NCBI RefSeq assembly: GCF_002251795.1
Contig: NZ_NOXU01000018.1
Coordinates: 26,231-90,230 of the forward strand
Origin: Niveispirillum lacus
GTDB taxonomy: Bacteria > Pseudomonadota > Alphaproteobacteria > Azospirillales > Azospirillaceae
Direction of reading: 5' to 3'
DNA: 64,000 bases
Shown: piece by piece, positions 36,553 through 45,560 of the stretch
Layout: every line of letters begins with the position of its first letter
Numbering within the stretch: the first letter of the stretch is position 1
Notes under the pieces: model-generated
Database searches by the model: none
The model's input: the letters and a program-made list of their open reading frames with translations, nothing else
Told to the model about the DNA's origin: nothing
Translations under genes and position numbers: made by a program

Positions 36553-37962
36553 ATGAATGGCAATTTCGCTCTGACAATCGACGGCCGGCAAGTCGCCGGA
36601 AGCGGCACCTTCGAGGTCCGCGACCCGGCCACGGGCGCCGTTGTCGCCACAGCACCCGCCGCTTCTGCGGACCAGCTGGACGCGGCCGTGGGCGCCGCGC
36701 GCAAGGCTTTCCCCGGCTGGGCGGCCCGGTCTGAAGCCGATCGCAAGGCTGTCGTGGCCAACGTGGCCGACATCATCGAAGCCCACGCCGCGGAACTGGC
36801 CGAACTGGTGACCCGCGAACAGGGCAAGCCGCTGGCCGGCCTAGGTTCCCAATGGGAAATCGGTGGCGCCATCGCCTGGGCACGCCACACGGCAAGCCTG
36901 GACCTGCCGATGGAAACCATCCAGGACGATGCCGGGGGGCGGGTGACCCTGCACCGCAGGCCCATCGGCGTTGTCGGCTCGATCACACCGTGGAACTTCC
37001 CCGTGATGATCGCCATCTGGCACGTGATGCCCGCCATTCTGGCCGGCAATACCGTGGTCCTGAAGCCGTCCCCCAACACGCCGCTGGCGACGTTGCTGCT
37101 GGGGCAGCTGTTGCAGGAAGCGCTGCCGCCGGGCGTTCTGAACGTCATTGCCGGTGCCGATGGGATCGGTCAGGCCATGGCCGACCATAAGGGCATCGAC
37201 AAGATCGTCTTCACCGGATCGACCACCACGGGCCGCAAAGTCATGGCCAGCGGCGCCGCCAACCTGAAGCGGCTGACACTGGAACTGGGCGGCAACGATG
37301 CCGGCATCGTTCTGCCAGATGCTGATCTGGATGCGCATATCGACAAGCTGTTCTGGGGCATCTTTATCAATAATGGCCAGACCTGCGCCGCGCTGAAGCG
37401 TCTCTATGTCCATGACAGCCTCTATGACGCGGTCTGCGACCGGCTGGTCGCCTATGCTGCGAACATCGTCACGGGCAACGGGCTGGAACCCGACAGCCGT
37501 CTGGGCCCGGTCCAGAACCCCATGCAGTTCGACCGGGTGAAGCGGCTGGTGGAACAGGCCAGGCAGGCCGGCGCCCGCGTGCTGTGCGGGGGCGAACCCG
37601 CCGAAGGCCCCGGCCTGTTCTATCCCGTGACCATCCTGGCCGATGCATACGACGGCATGGACATCGTGGACGAGGAACAGTTCGGCCCCGCCGTGCCCAT
37701 CATCCGTTTCACCGATATCGAGGATGTCATCGCCCGGGCGAACGCCAGTGAAAGCGGCCTCGGCGGCTCTATCTGGTCGCGGGATCTGGAAAAGGCGAGG
37801 GCCCTGGCGGCCCGGCTGGAATGCGGCAGCGTCTGGATCAACAACCATGGCGCCATCCGGCCCGACGCCCCGTTCGGCGGCGTAAAGCAATCCGGCATCG
37901 GCCTGGAATTCGCCAGCCTGGGCCTTGCCGAATTCACCAGCGTACAGGTGATCCACTCATGA
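36553..37962 (+). CDS. Aldehyde dehydrogenase, probably for phenylacetaldehyde
   Basis: A 469-residue ALDH-family enzyme with complete active site: N148 in ITPWNFP, E244 in LTLELGGN and catalytic C278 in NNGQTCAA. NAD(P) binding is by the Rossmann segment FTGSTTTGRKV. No signal peptide, so it acts in the cytoplasm on aldehyde made in the periplasm. Between the amine dehydrogenase and paaK genes, its likely substrate is phenylacetaldehyde or a related arylacetaldehyde. The substrate cannot be proved from the sequence. Confidence 0.9.
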   Translation: MNGNFALTIDGRQVAGSGTFEVRDPATGAVVATAPAASADQLDAAVGAARKAFPGWAARSEADRKAVVANVADIIEAHAAELAELVTREQGKPLAGLGSQWEIGGAIAWARHTASLDLPMETIQDDAGGRVTLHRRPIGVVGSITPWNFPVMIAIWHVMPAILAGNTVVLKPSPNTPLATLLLGQLLQEALPPGVLNVIAGADGIGQAMADHKGIDKIVFTGSTTTGRKVMASGAANLKRLTLELGGNDAGIVLPDADLDAHIDKLFWGIFINNGQTCAALKRLYVHDSLYDAVCDRLVAYAANIVTGNGLEPDSRLGPVQNPMQFDRVKRLVEQARQAGARVLCGGEPAEGPGLFYPVTILADAYDGMDIVDEEQFGPAVPIIRFTDIEDVIARANASESGLGGSIWSRDLEKARALAARLECGSVWINNHGAIRPDAPFGGVKQSGIGLEFASLGLAEFTSVQVIHS

Positions 37963-39254
37963 TCGCAACGCTGCACCCCATTGAGCGGGCGTCCGTGGAT
38001 GAATTGCGGGCGCTGCAATTGGACCGGCTCCGCTGGTCGCTGAACCAGGCCTACACCGGCAACCCGCGCTATCGCGCCAAGTTCGACGCGGCCGGCATCC
38101 ATCCCGACGATCTGCGCTCGCTGGACGATCTGGCAAGGTTCCCCTTCACCACCAAGGCCGACCTGCGCGACGCCTATCCGTTCGACTTCTTCGCCGTGCC
38201 GCAGGACAGGCTGGCGCGTATCCACGCTTCCTCCGGCACCACAGGCAAGCCCGTCGTCGTCGGCTATACCAGGACCGATCTGGATACCTGGGCACAGCTG
38301 GTCGCGCGGTCGATCCATGCCGCCGGCGGCCGCAGTGGCATGAAGGTCCACGTCGCCTATGGCTATGGCCTGTTCACCGGTGGCCTGGGTGCCCATGGCG
38401 GGGCGGAGGCCCTGGGCTGCACCGTCATCCCCATGAGCGGCGGGCAGACGGAAAAGCAGATCCAACTGATCGCCGATTTCCGGCCCGACATCATCATGGT
38501 CACGCCGACATATCTGCTGGCGATGATCGACGAATATCACAAGCGCGGCCTGGACCCCGCCCAGACGTCGCTGAAGATCGGCATTTTCGGCGCCGAACCC
38601 TGGACGGAGGCCATGCGACGGGAGATCGAGGGCGCGTTCGCCATCACCGCCACCGATATCTATGGCTTGTCGGAGGTGATGGGGCCGGGCGTCGCCCAAG
38701 AATGCGGGATCGCCAAGGACGGCCCCACCATCTGGGAAGATCATTTCTATCCGGAGATCATCGATCCGGAGACGGGCGCCGTCCTGCCTGACGGATCGGA
38801 AGGCGAACTAGTCTTCACCTCGCTCAGCAAGGAGGCGATGCCGGTCATCCGCTATCGCACCCGCGACTTGACCCGGCTGCTGCCCGGCACGTCGCGGCCA
38901 ATGCGGCGCATGGCCAAGATCACGGGGCGCAGCGATGACATGCTGATCATCCGTGGCGTCAATGTCTTCCCCAGCCAGATCGAGGAGATCCTGCTGACCT
39001 GCCCGGCCCTGTCGCTGCATTACCTGATCGAACTGACCCGTCCCGGTCGCATGGACGTGGTGGCGGTGGAGGTGGAGGCGCGGTCCGGCAGCACGGCCGA
39101 GGACCAGGCCCGTGCCACCCGCGACTTCGCCCACAAGATCAAGTCCCTGATCGGGATCAGCGTGAATGTCGTGATCCGGCCGCCGGGCACCCTGGCGCGA
39201 TCGGAAGGCAAGGCCCGGCGGGTGGTCGACCGGCGCGGCGCAACGGTGAACTGA
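37959..39254 (+). CDS. paaK: PaaK, phenylacetate-CoA ligase
   Basis: A 431-residue adenylate-forming ligase with the ATP-binding HASSGTTGKPVVVGYTRTD, then YGLSEVMGPGVAQECG and, near the C-terminus, ITGRSDDMLIIRGVNVFPSQ, which is diagnostic for PaaK. It makes phenylacetyl-CoA, linking the amine branch to the paa genes, which otherwise contain no ligase. It overlaps the aldehyde dehydrogenase stop by four bases (ATGA). Confidence 0.95.
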   Translation: MIATLHPIERASVDELRALQLDRLRWSLNQAYTGNPRYRAKFDAAGIHPDDLRSLDDLARFPFTTKADLRDAYPFDFFAVPQDRLARIHASSGTTGKPVVVGYTRTDLDTWAQLVARSIHAAGGRSGMKVHVAYGYGLFTGGLGAHGGAEALGCTVIPMSGGQTEKQIQLIADFRPDIIMVTPTYLLAMIDEYHKRGLDPAQTSLKIGIFGAEPWTEAMRREIEGAFAITATDIYGLSEVMGPGVAQECGIAKDGPTIWEDHFYPEIIDPETGAVLPDGSEGELVFTSLSKEAMPVIRYRTRDLTRLLPGTSRPMRRMAKITGRSDDMLIIRGVNVFPSQIEEILLTCPALSLHYLIELTRPGRMDVVAVEVEARSGSTAEDQARATRDFAHKIKSLIGISVNVVIRPPGTLARSEGKARRVVDRRGATVN

Positions 39255-39352
39255 CGACCGGAACGCACCGATGACAAAACCGATCGTCCCGACCAGCCAG
39301 CCCAGGGACCGGCACGATCCAGCAACCCAAGCCGGGTGAAAGGGAGAGATCA

Positions 39353-39598
39353 GTGAGCGCCTTGGTCATCGATCCCCGCAGCACAATCTGCAAGATTGAG
39401 CATCGGTTGGGCAGCATCTTCATCAACCTAACGGAGCGGGAGCGCGCGGTCTGCGCCCGCTCCATGGTTGGGATGACGGCCGAGGCCATTGCCCTCGACC
39501 TCGGCATCTCGTCGGCATCGGTGCTCACCTACCGCCGGCGCGCCTATGTACGCTACCACTTCACCCACAGCAACCAGTTCTTCCTGGGGATGATATGA
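39353..39598 (+). CDS. Small stand-alone LuxR-type HTH protein
   Basis: An 81-residue protein from a GTG start with AGGGAGAG upstream. It is almost only a LuxR C-terminal HTH: INLTERERAVCARSMVGMTA then LDLGISSASVLTYRRRAYVR. The form resembles the DNA-binding end of longer alphaproteobacterial LuxR regulators, but no ligand or receiver domain is present. It overlaps the amidohydrolase start (ATGA), so it could be the first gene of that operon and a translational coupler, or the remains of a longer regulator. Confidence 0.7.
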   Translation: MSALVIDPRSTICKIEHRLGSIFINLTERERAVCARSMVGMTAEAIALDLGISSASVLTYRRRAYVRYHFTHSNQFFLGMI

Positions 39599-41319
39599 TG
39601 GGGATGCCATCCAGGGAGCGGACGCTGCTGCTGGGCCTGTTGCTTTCCACCTGCCTGCTTCCCGTGGAAGCCGGGGGCAAGGAGAAGGGTCCGGCCGATC
39701 TGCTGGTCGTTGGCGGACAGATCAAGACCCCGTCGGGCTGGGCCGAAGCCATGGCCGTCCAGGACGGCGTGATCCGCTTCGTCGGCAAGGAAAGCGAGGC
39801 CCGCCGCCTTGCCGGGCCAGCGGCGACGCTGGTCGATGTGCATGGCGGCACCGTCCTGCCCGGACTGGTGGATTCCCATGTCCATCCGCTGTTCGCCGGG
39901 CTGGCGGCTGCGGCCTGCCGCCTGTCGCCGGGGGCCGGTGCGGCCGACATCCAGGCGGCGGTGCGGGATTGCGTGGCCAAGCGGGCGCCGGGCGACTGGA
40001 TCAAGGGCGGTAGCTGGGTGGCGGCCAGCTTCACCCAGGGACAGCAGACCCGCGCCCTGCTGGACGCCGTCGCCCCCGACAATCCTGTCGTCCTGGATGA
40101 CGAGGCGCTGCACAGCGTCTGGGTCAACTCTCTGGCGCTGCGGCTGGCCGGGATCGACCGCAACACGCCAGACCCGGTCGGCGGCATCATCGAACGCGAC
40201 GCGGCAGGGGAGCCGACGGGGCTGCTGCGGGAAAATGCGACCAGCCTGGTCGAACGCGCCCTGCCGCCCGACAGCCTGACCGCCCGGCGCACGGCCGTCA
40301 AATGGGCAGCGGACATGATGCTGTCCCAGGGCATCACCGCCTTCACCGTGGCCTCCATCCGCGATGCCGATATCGAGCCCTTCGCCCAGCTCACGCGGGA
40401 GGGGCTGGTAAAGCAGCGCATCCGCGGCTGCATCGTCTGGGACGCCCTGCCCGGCGTGCAGCAGGACATGGGCGAACGCCTGATCGCTGCGCGGGCCGAC
40501 TACACGACCGACCGGTTCAGGCCCGACTGCGTGAAGATCTTCATGGATGGCGTGCCCACCGAAAGCCATACGGGGGCCATGCTGCATCCCTATGCCGATC
40601 ATGGCGCCGGGGACAGCCGGCCGGAGAAAGGCATCCTGATGATGGCGCCGTCCGACCTGAACCCGGCGGTCGCGCGGTTCGACAAGATGGGCCTGTCGGT
40701 GAAGTTCCACGCGGCCGGCGATGCGGCCGTGCGGGCGGCCATTGATGCCATCGCCTTCGCCCGGCAGGCCAATGGCGGGAACGGACCGGTCCATGCCGTC
40801 GGCCACAGCACCTTCGTCGATCCGGCAGACATTCCCCGCGTGGGGCCGATCAACGCCGCCTGGGAGTTCTCCCCCTATATCTGGTACCCGACGCCGATCG
40901 CATCGGTCGACATCGCCAAGGCGGTGGGGGCGGAGCGGATGCAGCGCTGGATGCCGCTGGCCGATGCACTGAAGACCGGGGCGTTGGTGGTGACCGGGTC
41001 GGACTGGCCGGTGATCCCGTCAGTCAATCCCTGGCTGGCGCTGGAAACCCTGGTCACGCGTGAACGCCCCGGCGGCAGTCCGGAAAAACTGGCCCCCGGC
41101 CAGGCAATCAGCCGGGAACAGGCCTTCACGCTTTTCACGGCCAACGGTGCCCGGCTGATGGGGCTGGGCGATCAGATCGGTGCCCTGAAAAAGGGAATGG
41201 CTGCCGATTTCATAGTCATACAGGACAATCCTTACTCAGCCCACATCCACGATCTTCATGAAATGCGCGTGATGATGACCTTTATCGATGGAGAAAAACA
41301 ATATGAACAGTCCCCTTAA
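39595..41319 (+). CDS. Exported amidohydrolase of the YtcJ/NfdA type
   Basis: A 574-residue Amidohydro_3-type protein with a signal peptide (LLLGLLLSTCLLPVEAGG). Metal ligands of the amidohydrolase barrel are present: H95 and H97 in VDSHVHPLF, the Lys in DCVKIFMDGVPTESHTG, His in VKFHAAGDAA and VGHSTFV, and Asp in VTGSDWPVIPS. Family members include N-substituted formamide deformylases. A Cys within the signal (STCLLP) leaves open a lipoprotein. It is paralogous to the enzyme at 43824. Substrate inferred only from context: possibly an N-acylated amine. Confidence 0.86.
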   Translation: MMGMPSRERTLLLGLLLSTCLLPVEAGGKEKGPADLLVVGGQIKTPSGWAEAMAVQDGVIRFVGKESEARRLAGPAATLVDVHGGTVLPGLVDSHVHPLFAGLAAAACRLSPGAGAADIQAAVRDCVAKRAPGDWIKGGSWVAASFTQGQQTRALLDAVAPDNPVVLDDEALHSVWVNSLALRLAGIDRNTPDPVGGIIERDAAGEPTGLLRENATSLVERALPPDSLTARRTAVKWAADMMLSQGITAFTVASIRDADIEPFAQLTREGLVKQRIRGCIVWDALPGVQQDMGERLIAARADYTTDRFRPDCVKIFMDGVPTESHTGAMLHPYADHGAGDSRPEKGILMMAPSDLNPAVARFDKMGLSVKFHAAGDAAVRAAIDAIAFARQANGGNGPVHAVGHSTFVDPADIPRVGPINAAWEFSPYIWYPTPIASVDIAKAVGAERMQRWMPLADALKTGALVVTGSDWPVIPSVNPWLALETLVTRERPGGSPEKLAPGQAISREQAFTLFTANGARLMGLGDQIGALKKGMAADFIVIQDNPYSAHIHDLHEMRVMMTFIDGEKQYEQSP

Positions 41320-41428
41320 GGACTGTCATCAGTACTGGGGACAGAGCCACCTGTTCAATCCTGATACTATTGATCCTTGATCGATAACCGCCCGGAACCG
41401 GGCCATATAAGGAGGCTAAAGGGAATCC

Positions 41429-43717
41429 ATGCGACATAAGAATCGCTTCGCGCTGCTGGCTATCAGCCCATTGGCACTGTTGGTCTCAACCCACGCCGCC
41501 CTGGCGCAATCCATCAACGAGACGGTGGAGCTGGAAGAGATCATCGTCACGGCCACCCGTCAGAGCCAGAGCATCATCAAGGTGCCTGTCAGCGTGAGCG
41601 CGCTGTCGAGCGAGGCAATGGACAGCCGGGGTATCCGCGACTTTTCCGACATCGTCCGTCAGACGCCGGGCGTCACAATCGAACGCAGCAACACCACGTC
41701 CAACATCTCCGTCCGCGGCGTGAATTCGGCTGTGGGTGCCGCCACTACCGGCATCTACATTGATGACATACCAATCCAGATCCGCCAGTTGGGCTATGGC
41801 GGCGGCAATGCCTATCCCGTGGTGTTCGACCTTGAACGCGTGGAAGTGCTGCGTGGGCCGCAGGGCACCCTGTTCGGCGCCGGGTCCATGGGCGGCACTG
41901 TGCGTTTCATCACCCAGCAGCCCTCCTTCTCCGGCCTGAAGGTCTATAGCCGCGGAGAACTGAGCAGCACCCAGCATGGGTCGGCCAACGGCGAATTGGG
42001 CCTATCGCTGACCGGTCCCGTGGTGGATGACAAGCTGGCGCTGGCGGCCAGCGCTTATTACCGCCGCGACGGTGGCTTTGTCGATCGCATCAGCTCCTTC
42101 ACTGGCAAAGTGGTGGACGAAAATGCCAACCGCACCGACAGCTATGTCGGCCGCCTGGCAGCAAGCTGGCGCGCCAGCGACAGAGTGAAGATCACGCCGT
42201 CCTTCTACTACCAGGATCTCAAGACCAACGACAGTCCTGAGACCTGGGAGAGATATTCCAATTACGGCGACAGCGTCTTCCGCAATGCCAATCAGGTCCA
42301 GGAGTCGGGTCGGGACAAGTTCTATCTGCCTGCCGTTAATGTCAGCGTCGATTTCGACGGTGTCGAACTGATCGCCGTCGGGTCCTATTTCGATCGCCGT
42401 CAGGAGTTCGTGCAGGACTACACCACCTTCGACCAGACCCTGTTCACTGGTGTGAACCACCTGCCCTATCTGCCCGAACAGCAGGCACCGGCGAATTTCG
42501 TGGTGGCGCAGAAGAACTGGACCGGGGAGGTCCGGCTGCAATCCGACGAACCGACGGGCCATTGGCAATGGGTAGTCGGCGGCTTCTTCGCCCATGCCGA
42601 ACAGACCTCCATCCAGCAGGTGGTCGATCCCTATCTGCCCGTCTATCTGTTCGGGCAGAGAAGGCCGGTGCCGGGCTATTCCGTCTATGATCAGAACGCC
42701 GTTTCCACCGACGAGCAGGTGGCGGCCTTCGGCCAGTTGACCTACAATATCACCGACCAGCTGTCGGCCATTGCCGGCCTGCGCTACAGCCACACCAAAT
42801 TCAAGATCCAGGACATCGCCCAGGGCTTCGTCGTGGGGCCGCTGGTGGATGACCGCGGCCGGCAGAGCGAGAACCCGATCACGCCCAAGGTCGGCCTGAA
42901 TTACCAGGCGACGCCGGACACGCTGCTTTACGCGTCGGCGTCGCGCGGGTTCCGTGTCGGCGGCTACAACCCGCAGGTCGGAACGCAGTGCGGGGCGGAA
43001 CTCAACTCCATCGGCTATCCCAACGGACGCCCCACCAACTATGATTCAGACTCCGTCTGGAGCAAGGAACTGGGCGTGAAAAGCCGCTTCGCCGGTCTGG
43101 GCAGCATCCAGGCCAGCGTCTACCAGATCGACTGGAAGAACATCCAGCAGGCGGTGGGGCTGAATTCCTGCGGCTTCCAGTTCACATCCAACCTGGGCAA
43201 GGCGCGCAGCCGCGGCTTTGACGTGCAGGTGGAAGTGCGGCCCGTCGAGGGCCTGTCCTTGCAGGCGGAGGTGGGCTACACCGACGCGCAGTTCCTGGAA
43301 ACGGTGCGCGGCGGCCCCACGGCCGCAGCCCCGCTCGTCAGCAGTGGTGACCGCGTCCAGGGGGCACCATGGACCGTCTCCCTGCACGGTCAGTATGATT
43401 TCGACGTCACCAGCACGCTTCCCGCCTATGTCCGGACGGACTTCGACTACCGGTCCAAGCAGACGAAGCTGCCGCCCTACCTGAACCCCGCCAACGGTGC
43501 CATCGACACGGACCTGACCCTGCCGCCGGCCATGAGCGTCTGGTCGGCCCGCATCGGCGCGCGGCCGGGGGATTTCGACGTCTCCGTCTTCGTCAACAAC
43601 ATCCTGGACAAGTCGACCTGGACGCGGCGTGAACGCGCCTCCAACCCGAACGAATTCTTCCGTCGGGAAGTCATCCGTCCCCGCACCTTCGGGGTCACGG
43701 TCGGTTATCGCTACTGA
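41429..43717 (+). CDS. TonB-dependent outer-membrane receptor (second)
   Basis: A 762-residue protein with a signal peptide (ISPLALLVSTHAALAQ), a TonB-box-like EEIIVTATRQSQS, a plug (NISVRGVNSAVGAATTGIYI, then LERVEVLRGPQGTLFGAGSM) and a barrel ending PRTFGVTVGYRY. An AAGGAGG ribosome site lies 13-19 bases upstream. A short 7-bp hairpin covers the stop codon of the preceding gene (41307-41326). It lies between two amidohydrolase genes, which suggests that its ligand is their substrate. Confidence 0.93.
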   Translation: MRHKNRFALLAISPLALLVSTHAALAQSINETVELEEIIVTATRQSQSIIKVPVSVSALSSEAMDSRGIRDFSDIVRQTPGVTIERSNTTSNISVRGVNSAVGAATTGIYIDDIPIQIRQLGYGGGNAYPVVFDLERVEVLRGPQGTLFGAGSMGGTVRFITQQPSFSGLKVYSRGELSSTQHGSANGELGLSLTGPVVDDKLALAASAYYRRDGGFVDRISSFTGKVVDENANRTDSYVGRLAASWRASDRVKITPSFYYQDLKTNDSPETWERYSNYGDSVFRNANQVQESGRDKFYLPAVNVSVDFDGVELIAVGSYFDRRQEFVQDYTTFDQTLFTGVNHLPYLPEQQAPANFVVAQKNWTGEVRLQSDEPTGHWQWVVGGFFAHAEQTSIQQVVDPYLPVYLFGQRRPVPGYSVYDQNAVSTDEQVAAFGQLTYNITDQLSAIAGLRYSHTKFKIQDIAQGFVVGPLVDDRGRQSENPITPKVGLNYQATPDTLLYASASRGFRVGGYNPQVGTQCGAELNSIGYPNGRPTNYDSDSVWSKELGVKSRFAGLGSIQASVYQIDWKNIQQAVGLNSCGFQFTSNLGKARSRGFDVQVEVRPVEGLSLQAEVGYTDAQFLETVRGGPTAAAPLVSSGDRVQGAPWTVSLHGQYDFDVTSTLPAYVRTDFDYRSKQTKLPPYLNPANGAIDTDLTLPPAMSVWSARIGARPGDFDVSVFVNNILDKSTWTRRERASNPNEFFRREVIRPRTFGVTVGYRY

Positions 43718-43724
43718 CCCGTTC

Positions 43725-43766
43725 CGGTCCCGGACGGGAGCGGGTGACCGCTGCCGTCCGGGACCG
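43725..43766 (+). terminator. Very strong stem-loop after the TonB receptor gene
   Basis: A perfect 13-bp stem, CGGTCCCGGACGG (43725-43737) with CCGTCCGGGACCG (43754-43766), is capped by a 5-bp AGCGG/CCGCT hairpin with a GTGA tetraloop. It starts eight bases after the receptor stop codon and 58 bases before the next gene. No T-run follows, so it may protect mRNA or reduce downstream expression rather than stop transcription fully. Confidence 0.6.
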
Positions 43767-43823
43767 ATTGCCCGTGTGAAGCCAAACCGTACCATTCCAA
43801 GTCACCTGAGAAGGATCAGCGCC

Positions 43824-45545
43824 ATGGCGAAAAATCGAAAATCGGCTTCGGCCTTCCTGGCCCCATTCGTCGCGGCCATTGCGCTGGCGGTCGCCGGCCC
43901 GGTTGCGGCGGCCGATTTCCTGTTCGTCAATGGCAAGATCTACACACCCGACGGCTGGCGCACGACGATGGAGGTCAAGGACGGCCATATCGCGCGCATC
44001 GGCGGTGACGCAGAGGCCAAGCAGTGGCAGGCGGGTGCCGGCCAGGTGGTCGACCTGAGCGGCAAGACCATCCTGCCCGGCCTTTACGACATGCATGTGC
44101 ATCCCGTGCTGCAGGCCAAGGGGGAGGAAGGCCGCTGTCGCGTGCCGCAGGATGCGGACGCCGCAAAGCTGCTGGCCCTAGTTGCCGACTGCGTGAAGGC
44201 GGCCAAGCCCGGCGAGTGGGTGACGGGTGGGCAATGGCAGGCCTCCCTGATGCAGGGCACGCCGATCACGGCGGAAACGCTGGATCGGATTTCGCCCGCC
44301 AACCCTCTGATGCTGTTCGATGTCAGCGGCCACAGCGTCTGGGCCAACTCCCAGGCCCTGAAGATCGCCGGCATCACAGACAGCACCGCCAATCCCGAAG
44401 GCGGCATCATCGAACGTGACGCGAAGGGCAAGCCGACCGGCATTCTGCGCGAAACGGCGGGCCGGCTGGTGACGGCCAAGATCCCGCCGCAGACCAAGGA
44501 ACAGACGGCGGCCAACCTGCGCCACCATCTGGACATGCTGTCCGGCTTCGGTGTCGTCGGCTATATCGAGGCCATGGCCTATCGCGACGATCTGGAGGTC
44601 TATGCGACCCTGGCCGATCAGGGCATCCTGAAGCAGCGGGTGCAGGCCTGCATCGCCTTCTCCGAAGCGGGCCGGGCGAATGCCGCCTTTGATGAAACAC
44701 TGGCAGCGCGCGGCCAATATACCCGCGCCACCTTCAACGCCAATTGCGTCAAGGTTTTCGCCGACGGCGTTCCCACGGAAAGCCATACGGCGGCCATGCT
44801 GCACCCCTATCATGCCGGTCAGCCCAACGCCCCGGCCACGGGCCTGCTGCTGTTCGATCCCGCGCAGATGGCCAAGCTGGTCACCGACTGGGACAAGCAG
44901 GGCGTCACCGTCATGTTCCATGCCGCCGGCGACCGGTCGGTGCGCGAAGGATTGGACGCCATCGAGGCGGCGCGCAAGGCCAACGGCATGAGGGGGCCGA
45001 TCCACCAGATCGGGCATTCCACCTTCATCGACGCGGCGGACATGCCGCGCTTCAAGAAGCTGAAGACCGCAGCCGAATTCTCCCCCTATCTCTGGGACCC
45101 GCAGCCCATCAATGACGACATCACCTCGGCCGTCGGCTCCCCGCGCATCGACCGCGTCTGGCCCATCAAGGAGGCCTTTGCCGCCGATGCGCTGGTGATC
45201 GCCGGGTCGGATTGGGCAGTCGTGCCCAGCCCCAATCCCTGGATCGGCATTGAAACGGCCGTCACCCGCCGCAATCCCGGCGGCAGCGAGCGCAGCTTCG
45301 GCCTGGGCGAGGCCATCACCCTGAAGCAGGCGATTGAGATGTTCTCCATCAACGCCGCCAAGCGCATGGGGATCGAGGCGCAGGCTGGTTCCCTGACGGC
45401 CGGAAAATGGGCAGATTTCCTGGTGCTGGACAACAGTCCCTTTGACATGCCGGTGACCCAGATCCACACGATCCAGCCTGTTGAGACCTGGATCGCGGGT
45501 GCCAAGGTCTTCGCCCGGGCGGATGCGCCCGCCGCGGCAAAGTAA
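43824..45545 (+). CDS. Exported amidohydrolase, paralogue of the 39595 enzyme
   Basis: A 573-residue Amidohydro_3-type protein with a signal peptide (AFLAPFVAAIALAVAGPVAA). Ligands: H91 and H93 in YDMHVHPV, the Lys in NCVKVFADGVPTESHTAAML, His in VMFHAAGDRS and IGHSTFI, and Asp in IAGSDWAVVPSPNPW. Strong similarity to the other enzyme over the whole length points to duplication around the TonB receptor gene. The ATG at 43824 gives an immediate signal peptide; longer starts would overlap the receptor gene. Confidence 0.88.
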   Translation: MAKNRKSASAFLAPFVAAIALAVAGPVAAADFLFVNGKIYTPDGWRTTMEVKDGHIARIGGDAEAKQWQAGAGQVVDLSGKTILPGLYDMHVHPVLQAKGEEGRCRVPQDADAAKLLALVADCVKAAKPGEWVTGGQWQASLMQGTPITAETLDRISPANPLMLFDVSGHSVWANSQALKIAGITDSTANPEGGIIERDAKGKPTGILRETAGRLVTAKIPPQTKEQTAANLRHHLDMLSGFGVVGYIEAMAYRDDLEVYATLADQGILKQRVQACIAFSEAGRANAAFDETLAARGQYTRATFNANCVKVFADGVPTESHTAAMLHPYHAGQPNAPATGLLLFDPAQMAKLVTDWDKQGVTVMFHAAGDRSVREGLDAIEAARKANGMRGPIHQIGHSTFIDAADMPRFKKLKTAAEFSPYLWDPQPINDDITSAVGSPRIDRVWPIKEAFAADALVIAGSDWAVVPSPNPWIGIETAVTRRNPGGSERSFGLGEAITLKQAIEMFSINAAKRMGIEAQAGSLTAGKWADFLVLDNSPFDMPVTQIHTIQPVETWIAGAKVFARADAPAAAK

Positions 45546-45560
45546 GCGAGGCAAGCCACC

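Noticed and set aside
41307..41326. Terminator at the end of the first amidohydrolase gene
   Set aside because: Only a 7-bp stem overlapping the stop codon, with no T-run; too weak to call.
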